Shown here: piece after piece, positions 37,542-49,119 of the stretch
How positions within the stretch are numbered: the first letter of the stretch is position 1
Layout: every line of letters starts with the position of its first letter
Source of the DNA: Episyrphus balteatus
Lineage: Eukaryota > Arthropoda > Insecta > Diptera > Syrphidae
Length of the DNA stretch: 64,000 nt
Direction: 5' to 3'
Assembly: GCF_945859705.1 (NCBI RefSeq)
Contig: NC_079135.1
Coordinates: 123,261,551-123,325,550, forward strand
Translations under genes and position numbers: made by a program
Notes under the pieces: generated by a model
Told to the model about the DNA's origin: nothing
The model's database searches: none
What the model saw: only the letters and a program-made list of their open reading frames with translations

Positions 37542-38449
37542 CTAAATAGAATATTGACCCATGTATTTAATTAATCACTATTCAGGTACTAAAGAGTTAA
37601 GTCACAAAATTTCATTTTTGAGGTTTTGGAGTAAGCTCTTTCATTCTGGTATCAAAAAACGTTAAACCTACTACAGTAACTCTTTTATCATCAATTTTCA
37701 AACATATTACAGTTTTCAATCTTATTTTCTTTGTGAACTTTAAACCCTCTTGTAGCTGCGACTACGACCAAAGAATTTTAGATATTATTTTCAACAAAAG
37801 TCTAACAGGCAAAGGGTAACTACATAAATTGTTGATATTAAAGTCAACAAAACATATGTAGAATTTAAAGATTGTTTTCTAAGCCTAAAATAAAATTGAT
37901 TGTTGAAATAGGTTTTTTTTTCAGTCAAACAATAAAATGACATGACATTGTATTAAGTAATATTTGAAAAAATGCATAACACATTCAATTTAATTGACAG
38001 TAATCATGACATTCAATTTAGTTTCGTATAATTGTTTTTTTTTTTTTATATTTTAAACGAGTGTTAGTTTATAAGAATTGTTAAATATCAATTAAAAATC
38101 TATGTTTCCATTTGAAAAAAGCACTTTATTTGTCTAGTTTCTATTAATTATTTATCAATATTATAAAATTGAGTAGGTATCTGTCAATATGTACTCTATT
38201 TTTTAAGCTGGTGGTCCAGTCAAATGAAACACAGGAAATGAACGAAAATATTTGTATGGTTTGGTATTTTTTTGTGGTAATAGGCGAACTTTATATGTAT
38301 ATGAGACTTCTTGCATTACACGTATTTGCATGTGAAAAACTCTACCTACATCAGGTTAAAAATTATTCAAAAATATCTTATTTCTTTAAAAATAGACAAT
38401 AGACTAACTGCTACACAATGTTAAATCAAGAAACTTGCGAACAACCTCA

Positions 38450-39240
38450 AAGCACTAGTGGAGATCTTTTTTGCTTTTTTTAATGAAATTTGATCGAGTT
38501 CAAATAATTCTAGCTCTTTTTGTAGATGTCTCATAGACCTGATCGATATATATATTGAGCTAAGACAATAAGCTTTCGGATGGTATAAAATTTTGTATAG
38601 GTTGTTAGGGAAAAAAACTGGAATTAATGACGTGAGAAGATAAAAATTCATGTTTTCTTTGCTTTTTTTGATGAAAATGATTGTTTTCAATAAATTATTT
38701 TTATACTTTTTGCGCATTATACAAATTTAAGTATGGCTTTATGAAATGAAAGGTGAAATATATCACATGATATAAAATTTTTTATAGGTTGTCATTGAAA
38801 AAAATTGATTCAATAGCGTGAGAACATAAAATTATATGCTTTTTTTTGCTTTTTTTTGATGAAAATTGATCGAGTTCAAAAAATTCTAGCTCTTTTTGTA
38901 GATGTCTAATAGACATGATCTATATATATATTTTGAGCTGAAGCAATAAGCTTTCAGGTAGTATAAAATTTATTATAGGTTGTTATATCAAAAAAATGGA
39001 TTTTTGGGTGATGGAAATGATTTTTTTCATTTTTTTTTTATAAGAAATGATTGTTTTTAATAAATTATTTTATACCTTTTTGCGCATTGTAAAAATTTAA
39101 AAATGGTTTTATTATTAAGAAGATATATTTGGCTTTTTAATGGTATAATTTTTTTTTGTAAGCTCTTAAAATAAAAAAAATTAATATAATGAGAAAAGAA
39201 AAATAGTATTTTTTTTTAGCTTTTTCAAATTATGATTGTT
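38450..39240 (+). repeat. ~187-bp satellite-like array with ~375-bp dimer order
   Basis: The landmark TATAAAATTT.TATAGGTTG starts at 38584, 38771, 38962 and (decayed) 39144, spacing 187, 191 and 182 bp. Alternate units are more alike. TGATCGAGTTCAAA..ATTCTAG at 38491 recurs at 38867 (376 bp), and TGATTGTTTT..AATAAATTA at 38678 recurs at 39048 (370 bp). This is a two-monomer higher-order repeat. Confidence 0.75.
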
Positions 39241-39847
39241 TGAAATAAATAAAAGCTTCAATTGACTCATTTTAAAAGCACACAACCTGTTTTCTTACGA
39301 CGTTATCACGTAAAATCATTGTCCGTAAACCGGCTTTACAGACAATCTCTTTTTCAGAAAAAATTCTGTAACTTTTTAACAGAGCTATTAGCGAAAAAGT
39401 AATAATAAAGTAATAGCGTACAACTTGATCTTATGTATAGTATCAGTTACTGTCTCAATATGTTTTATTTAAATTTAAAATTACGAAAACACAATTTTCT
39501 ACGCTATTATCCTCCGAAAGAAGTATGTATGTTATTTGATTTCCTATAAAACAAATAATTTACCAATGGAATTTGATTGTTGTTTTTTTAAAGCGTTTAA
39601 AAAATTGTTTTTTGCATCATTTCTCCTTCTCTTCAGTTTAGTGTTGGCATTTATTGAACAAGATTACAGATGATTTTTAAAATTAGACCATAAAAATAGC
39701 CATATTAAAGAATTTTAACCGCATTTCAATGTTCTCAAAGGAATTTTGATACCATACCATCGCCATTTACTTAACGATCTGGTTCATCATTTAGTTAGAC
39801 CCTATTCCTGAAAAGCCCACAAAGGTCAGTACTTTACTGGTTTCTTT

Positions 39848-40254
39848 TAGTGTTGCCAGAATATTTTTGAGGCAAAGAGCTGATTTTAAAATATCTTGGT
39901 GCCAAAAGTAGCCACTTTCAAAAATGGTCCAAAAAAACAACACAAAAAATTTTAATGGTATAAGGTTTTTGTTTTTTTATTTTCAAATAATTTTTTTGTT
40001 GATATATTCTAGGTTTCTTACTCATTTAGGGGCGTTTAATTAGGTTTTAAATGAATATGAAATGAAAGATGTATGCAAATTTGTTTTCTGTTCACAACTT
40101 GGTGGATTTCTGCTGTAAAATGCTTCGATTTTAAAGGAGCCTTAAATCGCCAAGTTTAAAATTAAAAGAGCCAAATTGTGATAAATCGAAAATCAAAATT
40201 TTAAGGAGCGAGTGAAAAGTTCAAGAAGTCTGATAGCTAGCTTTGGCAACACTG
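39848..40254. mobile_element. hAT-like MITE, ~407 bp
   Basis: The left end TAGTGTTGCCA and the reverse complement of the right end CAGTGTTGCCA match at 10 of 11 positions. CAGNGTTGCCA is a common hAT terminus. The 8-bp flanks GTTTCTTT (left) and GTTCCATT (right) agree at 6 of 8 positions, consistent with a decayed 8-bp target duplication. The interior has no open frame of note. Confidence 0.65.
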
Positions 40255-41600
40255 GTTCCATTAATTGTTCAGCAAAAATAACTAGTTTTTTAATAAACAA
40301 ACATTTGTTAAAAAAAATATTCCACATACGCCACAGTGACCGCGTAGACCAAAATTTCGAAAATTAATTTTATTATGCGATTTCTGGAACTGTTGCAAAA
40401 TATGAAAGTAATTGGGTTCAGTTAAGTATTCTGTACTCTTAAAACTATAAAATTATGAATGCTTGTTGCCATATCAAAATCTCAAACGAATATAACTTTT
40501 TTATTTCATTAAAACCGACAAGAAAAAAATGGAATGTGAAACTGATAGGGAATGCTCAACTTATAATATAATCAGTTGAAAACTTGTTCTTTTAATTTTG
40601 TGTGTTCTTGTGTGTACCTAGTCTTCTTGCTGTAGTTTACTCTGCACATAATTTAAAACCATCTCACATTTTTATTGTTAGAGTTAAAGCTTAGAAATTA
40701 AACGAATACCTACCTATTATTTAGTTTAACTACCATCTCCAGTATAATTTCATCAACTATTACAACAAACATAGAATAGTTACATGATTCCTAAGCTCAA
40801 AAACATAGAACATAAAATGTTGTAGGTACATAAAAGAATGTTATTTAGACGATATTCTAGCGACGCTTTATGTTTAAGAATTAACCAACAACACTTCAAA
40901 AAAAAAAAAACCTCCCAAACCACTTGTTTTAAGCCCCTCGAAATGTTTTTCAAAAAAAGGAGGAAAACTTTGTGTTTATATTTTTTTTTTAACTTCCCAT
41001 CTAATGCTCATCTCTTTCTAACTCGGCGACTGATTACTACTTTTATTGCTAGCGAGCGAAATGCGAACAAATGAACGCGCACCCACCTAACTTGCTACCA
41101 CTACCGCATCGGGCGGCATCCCCTGCCATCACTGCGCCCATTACTACCCTACAACAACCTTAGTTAAAGTTTCTTCTTGTTTCTTCGCTCCATTCTGTTG
41201 GGGTGGTCTTTTGCTATATTTTGAACATAAAGCCCCGATGCTCAGGCTCAACTGTGTATGAGTGTTACTGGCATATTAGAGTGTGTTGTTGTTGTTGTAT
41301 ATATGTGCGTGTGTGCAGGTTTTTCCCGTTATTTTTAACTACGTGTTCACAGTTAAAAAATCTCATCTTGGTTTTTCTTTTTTTTATTTATATATTTTTT
41401 TTTTATTTAAAGAGCTTTTTTTATGCTGGTAGTGTGTAGTTACATCCCTTCTATTGAATAGCAGAGCAACATTTTCTATTCTGTAGGTACTTTTCACTTT
41501 TTTACTTGCGATATAGGTACTATAGGGCAAGTTTAGGATTCGTAAAAAAAATCGAACTCGAGATAACAATTTTACATGACATTACGATGATGGAGAATGC
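40255..41600. other. Non-coding DNA with a GC-rich knot at 41.06-41.16 kb
   Basis: 41070-41165 is C-rich and CpG-rich (ACCGCATCGGGCGGCATCCC) and is followed by G/T-rich sequence with TTG repeats. CATACGCCACAGTGACC at 40326 recurs as CATACACCACAGTGACC at 56036, a minor shared repeat. No gene recognised. Confidence 0.6.
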
Positions 41601-41621
41601 CAAAAAAGTGGGTCCGGCAAT

Positions 41622-41670
<49 letters not shown>

Positions 41671-42512
41671 CTCTATCTGGAGCTGCAGCCTAAACGAGTG
41701 AAGTGATTTTCTTCAAACTTGGTAGTTAGCAGTTTTTGGTGATTCCCTAGAGGGGAAATTGAAATTTTTTTTTTATTACCAAAACTAACGGTACCTGCCA
41801 TATAACGGAAATAGAAAAGTTAATTTTTTTCAAAAACGGCTCTAACGATTTTGATTAAAATTTTTGTGTGTAATACTACACATAAGGGCCAACTTTTTAA
41901 ATAAAAAAAATATTTTTTGTACCGTTATTAACGGTACCTGTCATAGAACGGTTTTTTTCGTTTCTGAATATCTCGTACAAAATTAACCCGATTTAAATGA
42001 AAATTTTTATACAAAAGTGTGTAAGTAAAGATAATATTAAAATTTTAGAAAATTTTCAAAAAACGCATTTTTGGTTTTTTAAAAAATATTTCAAAATTTT
42101 TTTTTGAAAAATCAATTTTTTGAAAACGGATCAATGAAAAATTTTGAAATTTAGTTTTTATGTGTAAATTAATTATTTCTTCAAAATGGCATACCAACTT
42201 TTTTTTTGAAAAATGTTAAAAAAATTTTATATATAAAAAATTATTTTTTTAAAAAACGGCTCCTACAATTTTCAAAATTTTTTTTCTAAAAATACCTTTT
42301 TATACGAGAAATAAAATGGCATATTTGTTTTTTTTTTTAAGATATTTTAAAACGGAGTTTTATTAATTATAAAAACAGATTTAATTTTTTTATACTACTT
42401 ATGAAATTTCTTCAAAATATCGAATTTTAAATTTCTTGAATAAAAAGCTTTAACATTATAGTTACTTTAAGCATAAGAGCAAGTACGTGCGACCCCAGTC
42501 GTGCAATTTATT
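41601..42512 (+). repeat. Family D repeat, copy 3 (most complete)
   Basis: It starts GGGTCCGGCAATT followed by a CTGT microsatellite (41623-41673), then GGAGCTGCAGCCTAAACG, CTTCAAACTTGGTAGTTAGC, CTAACGGTACCTGCCATA, two AAACGGCTCYAAC-type blocks and CTGAATATCTCGTACAAAAT. It ends in GAGCAAGTACGTGCGACC followed by CCAGTCGTGCA and an A/T tail. The 3' end can form a weak hairpin (GTGCGAC with GTCGTGC). There is no coding capacity. A fixed 3' end with 5'-truncated siblings suggests a retroposon or Helitron-like logic, but I cannot assign a class. It preserves the unoccupied target of the 2.7-kb transposon. Confidence 0.8.
41623..41673 (+). repeat. (CTGT)n microsatellite
   Basis: About eleven CTGT units with one CCGT interruption, at the 5' end of family D copy 3. 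Other family D copies keep shorter remnants (TGTCTGTATG near 33510, CAGTCTGTCTGTC near 44523), so the microsatellite belongs to the repeat family. Confidence 0.9.
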
Positions 42513-42789
42513 TTTTTTTTCGTCTTGGAGTTTGTTAGATTTGTAATGGGTTGCCGCTTATTCATAAATTTATTAAAAAAAAAAAATAATAATACTAATT
42601 GTTATTGAATATTGTTTTTATTTATTCATGAAAAGGAAGAAGAAATTTTGTATGTAGGTACTAGGGTGATAGAATAGGTATATGCTTAATATGAGAACGA
42701 CCGAGTCTTTTTCAAAAATAAGAAGCCAACGAAGGTGCGTAGATGGAGCTACAAAAAACGCATTTTGTCTTTCATTAGATAATCTTGCT

Positions 42790-43399
42790 TGCTTACAGTT
42801 CTTTTTTTTTTGTCAAAAACGGTTCTAACGGTTTTGATTACTATTTTGGCCTGCAGTATTACACAAAAGAGTCAACTTTTGAACGCTTTTTTTGGGTTTC
42901 TGAATATCTCGTACAAAACTAACCTGATTTTAACGAAAATTTTTATAAAAAGCGTTTAAGTAACCGTAATATTAAAATTTTACAAAATTTTCAAAAAACA
43001 CATTTTTGGATTTAAAAAAAAATATTCAAAATTTTCTTTTCAAAAATTAGTTTTTTGAAAACGGGTTAGTGAAATATTTTAAAATTTTGTTTTTAAGTGT
43101 TAATTAATTATTTCTTCAAAATAGCATACCAACTTTTTTTTTGAAAAATGTTAGAAAATTTTTATTAATGAAAAAATATTTTAAAATTTTTTTTTCTAAA
43201 AATTCCTTTTCATACAAGAAATCAGATGGTTTCCTTTATTTTGTGAACAGAACAGAATTTTTATATATTTTACATTAGATACTGGTGAAATTCCTTTAAA
43301 TTATGTATAATCTACCTAAATTATAATTTACAGTAATTTATTTTCATAGAAAGCTTTAAGATAAGAGCTACTTTTACCATACGAGCAAGTACGTGCGAC
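42790..43399 (+). repeat. Family D repeat, copy 4 (5'-truncated, interrupted)
   Basis: It aligns to copy 3 from AAAACGGTTCTAACGG onward (GGGTTTCTGAATATCTCGTA, CATACCAACTTTTTTTTTGA) and reaches ACGAGCAAGTACGTGCGAC at 43399. There the 2738-bp transposon interrupts it. Its last ~30 bp (CCAGTCGTGCATTTTATTTT) resume at 46145. Confidence 0.8.
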
Positions 43400-44499
43400 C
43401 ATTGAATAATTATATATAGAAGTGACACCGGAAAAAACATCCGCTTTGTTTGAGGGGTGGCGCTACAATCGTTACAAGAGTGGCGCCACAATCGTTTTAG
43501 GATTGTGTATTCGATGGCCGAAAAATTCCTTAAAAGGACTTTTGGTTACTAAGTAACCACAACTACTATATTATTTATATTTGGTGTATTTGTATTAGTT
43601 TTGTTTTGTGTTAGAAGTGTGTTTGTTTATTTTTGTTTCTGTAATATTCAAATTGAATTTATTTTTAATTTTTGTAATATTTTGAATTGAACATTTATTT
43701 TTGAATGTTTGATTCTTATGTATATTTGAAAGGATTTTGTTTTTCTGTTTTTATTAACGACAAGAAGATTTTTCTTCAACTATAGAGAGTTTATTTAATT
43801 TTGACTAGGGTGCTTTTTGTAATAATATCTAGCTGTAGTTCACATTATTTAAATGTTGTCTGCATGCACTGTAGCATATACTTACTATTTTCTTAAACCC
43901 CATATGCAAGAGTAGGTAAGGATCAAGTTCATACAATATGGCCATATTACACATTATTTTAAAGTATTTTAATGCATATTTCAAATATTTTAATACAATA
44001 CGAAACTATCTCGATTATTTGCTTAAAATGATTTATGTATGCAAACAAGAACTTTGGATTTACGGCTTTGTTCAAATTTGCAGTTTTTACAAAATGTTAA
44101 ATTTTGGAAAAAAAATCTTTTCGTACCATTTTTGGATACTTTTCTCTGTTTTTAATTTTTTTTTAATCTAAAATTTAAACGATAATAATTAATAAAATGT
44201 TGAAATAAACTCACAAGAATTTGAGTTTATTTGAAAAAAAAAAAAAACTGTAAAAAGGTCTATTTTGATCGCAAATGTATGAAAATGTGGTTTTGGATAG
44301 TTCCAATGATTTTCCTATTTCACCATTTGAAATAAAATATTTGGTTCTAATATCCTAAAACTAGAAGAATGTAGCTTTTACATGCTCTTTATTTTGTCAT
44401 GATACTATATAGTCAAGCTATGCATTCTCACCAAAAAAAAGTTGAGATAACAATCAGATATTGCATTACTATAGCCCTGTTCCATTGGAGAATACTAAT

Positions 44500-45125
44500 A
44501 GTAGATTTTTTTGTTCATCTGTCAGTCTGTCTGTCTATAGCTAAACGGATCTACCGATTAACATTAAACTTGGTATGAAGTATTTTTTGGAGACTCTCCA
44601 GAGGGGTTTTTAGAACTAATTTTTTTTACCAGAAATAACGATACCTGCCATATACCAATTTCGGAAATGTTTTATTTTCTCGAAAACGGTACCAGTAATT
44701 TTGTTTAAAAAAATTATAAAATAGTTTTTGGGCAATCATGGAAATGTTTTAAAATTATTATTAACCTACCGTAGAACCGTTTTTTTTTTCAAATCTGATT
44801 TTCTGCCAAACTGCCAATTCAATTTTAAAGAATTTTTATATGGTTTAAATATTTATATAGTTTGAATATAAAACAGAAAGACAATTTGGAAAAATAATAG
44901 TTTTTGGATAAAAAAAATTGAACACTTTTTTTTGAAAAATCAAATTTTCGAAAACCGGAAATTAATTTTTTTTTACATTTTAGTTTTGAATGTTGAATAG
45001 TGATTTCTACGAAATTGCATACCAATTTTATTTTTGATTTTTTTTGTTTTAATTTATTTATAAGGTTCCAACGATTTTGAAATTTTTTTTCTACAAATCT
45101 TTCTTAGTAGAAGAAATCAAATTGA
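44500..45125 (+). repeat. Family D repeat, copy 5, inside the transposon
   Basis: TGTCAGTCTGTCTGTC, CTAAACGGATCTACCG, AAACTTGGTATGAAG, GGAGACTCTCCAGAGG and CGATACCTGCCATATA parallel copy 3, with clear divergence. It is nested in the 43400-46137 element. Confidence 0.6.
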
Positions 45126-45514
45126 ATAGGTACTTGTTGGAGGTATCACGAATTCTGCTTTGTTCCTTTAACTTTTTGGACTAGTGTATAAAAACAACTC
45201 AGGTTAAAAGCTGTACTCGTTATGAAACTCAACTATTAAATTTAGCCGAGCGTTAGCCTTGTACCTGAGTATTAAATTGTTTATTGGTAGGGTGAAATAT
45301 ATATAATTCAGTTAAATATTTAAGTCAGCCTTAAATTTGATTATTGGTAAGGCCCGTAGAAACTAAAATTTACTAATTATAAGTTTTTGTGAATAAAACT
45401 TCTTATTCAGATTTCTTTGGCACAAATTTATTTGTCATGAAGTAAAGTTTTTAGGTGGAGTTTTTATATATGTATTTATAATATTGCCAAAAAAAAATAT
45501 AATATAAAAAAATA

Positions 45515-45588
45515 GCAATCTCTGTGGGGATACGAACTCAAAGAGCAAAAGTAAAGAGCAATCACCTTGTCACCTACGCTAATAGGAC
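45515..45588 (-). repeat. tRNA-like (SINE-type) sequence inside the 2.7-kb transposon
   Basis: On the minus strand, TAGCGTAGGTGACAAGG fits an A box and, about 35 nt later, GAGTTCGTATCCCC fits a B box. The 3' side runs into an A/T-rich tail. The arms do not pair as in a working tRNA. I read this as a tRNA-derived short interspersed element or tRNA pseudogene that lies within the larger DNA element at 43400-46137. Confidence 0.45.
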
Positions 45589-45744
45589 TATTGAAATAAG
45601 TGTAACTTTCATGCCCTATAAGCTATAACGTGCCTAGGATATACAACAATAATTATTTAATTTTGTTCAAATTCTCGTCGTTAATATAAATGTTTTGTTT
45701 TTAGTTTTGAGTTACTATGGATACATTTATAATGTCAAATAACT

Positions 45745-46000
45745 TTTCAATATTTTTGTTTGATATTTGTGTAATTTTGTATGTATGAGTAAAATTTCCA
45801 TATTTTCTTTTTTCATTTATAGGATGTCGATGTGTCGATAAGATTTATTTTTGTTTGATATTTGTTTTATGTTTTATGTGTGAGTAAAATTTCCTTATTT
45901 TTTTTTTCTAATTTAGGATGTCGACATGTCGATACGTTTTATTTTTATTTGATATTTGTTTTCTAATGTTTGTATTAGTGAAATTTCCTTTTTTAAAAAC
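45745..46000. repeat. ~94-bp tandem repeat, about 2.7 units
   Basis: TTTGATATTTGT starts near 45759, 45854 and 45948, and AGGATGTCGA (or its near copy) starts at 45821 and 45915, giving a period of about 94-95 bp. Shared blocks include a gag-TAAAATTTCC segment and ATGTCGAYRTGTCGATA. It lies near the right end of the 2.7-kb transposon, like the subterminal repeats of many DNA transposons. Confidence 0.75.
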
Positions 46001-46239
46001 AAATTTTTGGAAATATAATTTTCTAGGACAAGCCCCATTCTCTCTGGACATTTTTTAGTACATCTAATTGCCGAAAAAAATAAAATTCTGTGGCGCTAGA
46101 AACTATCGGTGTCACTTCTATATATAATTATTCAATGGTGCGACCCAGTCGTGCATTTTATTTTTCTTACATTTTTTAATGATCTCTTTGAACCTGCAAG
46201 TTCTCTTAATTGTTTTGAAAATTATCAGTTGTCACAGAA

Positions 46240-46340
46240 GTGTTTTCTTGATTCCTGGTTTTACCGTAAACGACTCAACCAATTTCTACGAAAATTTATA
46301 TATTATTTTTAGTAACTTTAATACTAAAATTAACAATTAT
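46240..46340 (+). repeat. Family D-related fragment
   Basis: TACCGTAAACGACTCAACC and TTTCTACGAAAATTTATATA resemble the central block of family D (compare the minus-strand copy near 61540). An A-rich tract follows. Confidence 0.35.
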
Positions 46341-47719
46341 TTTCAAAAATAAAAAAAAAAAAAAAAAAAATACATTTTATGATTAAAAAAAATTTTTTTT
46401 TTTTTACAACCGACTTGAAAAATAAATTTATAGCAGGTGAATGTAAAGTGACGCCAATTCTGGCACATTTTATGATTTATTCTACACAAATTCGTTGTTG
46501 TGTTCAAAATACACGGTCTGCAATATCAAAACAACAAAGTAATACCTTTAAAAATATGTATTTCTTTTTAATTGAATGGGTCACTGTGGTGTATACTCAA
46601 CTTTTTTATTTATTTATTTATTTATTAATTTTATTTTTTATTTATCCACAAAATTTTATTTGTTTTGATTTCCAATTACAGAGGTTATTATATTTTCAAT
46701 AACTGGTGTTTTTGTGGTAACTCAGTACCACATTAATGATTAATTTCATTTATAATTAATAAATCTATTATTGTCAAAAATGTATGTATAACTTTAGAAA
46801 AAAAATAATTTGTAAACCATAATAATCGGATACTTTGCAAAGTTTGTACTTATTCTTTGTTGCTGTTTGCATTGAAATCTATCAAATTTTGCTAAAATTG
46901 ACTAAGTTTCATATTGGTTTGGAAACGACTGCTAATTGCGTTTACATTCAAAATATATTAAAAAAATTGGTTACATTATAAAGGTTTAATTTGATTGAAA
47001 ATTAGTTTATAATTGGTTGCAAGAAAGAATGTAATATCACTGTTCTCTAGTTTTGAGCTGTGTTTAAAGTTTCAGGCCTCTATAACTTATCGCAAAGTTT
47101 ATTTAATTACAGAGTTCAATCTGAAATTAATCTTTACCAAGACAAACTGTAATATGGATAAAAGAAACTAGCAAGACAGTAAATCATAAAATAAAATTTC
47201 TAGCTTTTTCTAGAAATTCAAAGGTTCAAATTAACAAACTAAGTGAGTGAAGTTTCTTTCATCAGTTTTGTGTTTTTGATAACTTTCATTGTTCAAATTT
47301 GTCAGAATTTGATCCTTTTTCTCTCTCATTAACGCCTCATTATACCTACCATATTTCTATTTGACCACCACTACCACACCGTCACGTGTTTCAATTCCAC
47401 TAAAACAAAAAAAGAATTCGCAACAGCAGCAGCTGCATACACAACTCAAAAACCCATCAAATCTCAAGAACCAACTATGCTTCAATATAATATAATATAG
47501 GCTTATAATAAGTTTCCTCTAAAACCCACTTATCTTCAAGGATTTTTTTTTTTCTCTTCATTTCACAGGACGATTTTCCTGCACAAGTGGCAACTCTATT
47601 CTATGCTACATTCAGCCAGAATGATGCTGCTTAGAAGAATTGCTATTGCTTTTTCTGCCTCTAAAAAAAAAAGTGAAAAAGTCGGGCGGTAGTGGCGACG
47701 GCGGCGGTAACGCTCTGTG

Positions 47720-47756
47720 TATAAAACCGTCGTCGTCGTTGTCGGGCGGCACTGAT
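47720..47756 (+). promoter_or_regulatory. Candidate TATA promoter in a CpG-rich island
   Basis: TATAAAACCG at 47720 sits inside a GGCGGCGGT/CGTCGTCGT-rich stretch (47690-47780), the most CpG-dense segment nearby. GGCACTGATG about 30 nt downstream is a loose initiator. The strand-composition switch of this region lies close by. Confidence 0.3.
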
Positions 47757-48868
47757 GATGACGACAAGCAATGGGGGTTGATCAAGAAGTAACGTTGCTT
47801 GATACAAAAAAAAAAAACAAAAAAAAAAAAATCCCCTAGTAGTTGTAAGTGGATATTTTATGTAGGTATGAATTTATATTTTATAACAATTTTTTTATTT
47901 TACGTCTTTTTTTTTTCGCTTCTTTTTCTATGCTTTAACAGATACTAACTTACCTCCTCTACCTACCTACAAGTAGTGTGCTATAGTATTAGTGGAGATG
48001 TTAAAAAAAAAATTGAAAGAAATATACACATCGCGACATAAAGGTCGCTTTTTTTTTCTCGTTCTTGTTGTTGTTGGTTCTATTCCTATATTGCTTTTGT
48101 ATGGGTTTTTTTTTAATTTTAATTTTTTTTTCTCTCAAAGTTAAAGGGGGTGGTGGATTAGGATGAATTAGGATAGGAACTACATCCGAAATGGGGGTTG
48201 GGGGGGTTGGTTGCAAAAGAAAAAAGATAAGTTTCAAGCATCGTATACCTACTAAATGTAAAGGATTTTTTGTTCTTTATTGTTGTTGGTATAAAAGTAT
48301 TGATTGTGTTTGTTTTGGAGGTCCTGGAAAGTTAGAGCGGGTTAAAAGTGCCCTTTTTTTTCTCATTTATACAAAGTCATTAGACGAGTGTTCATGACAT
48401 GTCCTTTGTTCTTTAAATGAAAAAAAAAAAAAAAAAAATAAAAACAAGTAAAAAAGGATTCACTACCGTACTCATGTGTGGCGCAGTATGATAAGCAAAA
48501 AAGGATATAGGTAAAAGTAAAACCCGCTTAATAGCTAGATACAAGCATATTACCGTCACAGACCATTGACTATTAGCACGCGAGCAAGAGCAAGAGTCCA
48601 TATGATCAACAAGAATTTCTAATAAATTCATACACACACACCTACGAGAAGTGTGTACATATTCTCGTCCTTCAATATCCTTCGATTGGATGATTTTCGT
48701 CTATCATTTTCATTACATTTTCAGAAGAGTGTGCTTCCAAGGTAATTTTTCGCAGTCGCCGCCGTCATCATCATCATCATCATAGTCGTCGACGTCTTCT
48801 TCGTCGTTGTGGTGGTCGTCCGTCTCAAGGACTTTTGTGATGATTTTTTTTTTTGCTTGTACTCGTAA

Positions 48869-49053
48869 TTGTTGTTGTTCTGTCGGTTCATTGTTATCTA
48901 TACCTACAACCTACCTATGAGAGCGAGCACTCGCTATGGAATATGGAGGTCGGGTCGGTCGCAACGCAATATCTTCGCAGAGAAATTCACTTTCACCATT
49001 TTTACCCCACATGAAGGACGACGAGGACGACAACAACGAAGAAGACGAAAAAT
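48869..49053 (+). other. CpG-rich segment ending in a consensus splice donor
   Basis: An open, basic-ended frame in unusually CpG-rich DNA reaches AAT|GTAAGTA at 49053/49054. The peptide is low-complexity at its end (RRGRQQRRRRK) and resembles no family. It might be part of a 5' exon, but the codons are not convincing, so I do not call a CDS. Confidence 0.15.
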
Positions 49054-49088
49054 GTAAGTAAAATGTACAACTCTGACAGAAAGATTGT

Positions 49089-49119
49089 GGGCGTTTTGGG
49101 GGGGTGGGGTGAATATGGG
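49089..49119 (+). other. G-quadruplex-compatible motif
   Basis: Four G runs of at least three (GGG, GGGGGG, GGGG, GGG) with loops of 6, 1 and 7 nt fit the G3+N1-7 rule. It lies about 35 nt after the candidate donor at 49053, in a G-rich block. Confidence 0.5.

Larger units (their letters stand above)
43400..46137. mobile_element. 2738-bp DNA transposon, perfect 31-bp TIRs, P-element-like ends
   Basis: The first 31 bases (43400-43430, beginning CATTGAATAATTATATATAG) are an exact reverse complement of the last 31 (46107-46137). The element is flanked by the 7-bp direct repeat GTGCGAC at 43393-43399 and 46138-46144. The interrupted host sequence is a family D repeat. A second family D copy at about 42490-42512 shows the uninterrupted target, so insertion is proved within the window. 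CA...TG termini, 31-bp TIRs and a 7-8 bp target duplication are the hallmarks of the P superfamily. hAT elements normally duplicate 8 bp and start CAG. No THAP or transposase frame is visible inside, so it is non-autonomous. Subterminal GTGGCGC direct repeats occur at 43457 and 43480, with a related GTGGCGC at 46090. The interior carries a family D copy, a tRNA-like sequence and a ~94-bp tandem repeat. The superfamily call rests only on the ends. Confidence 0.85.

Noticed and set aside
41506..41706. Open frame with a repeated CLSV pattern
   Set aside because: It is a translation of the CTGT microsatellite of the family D repeat.
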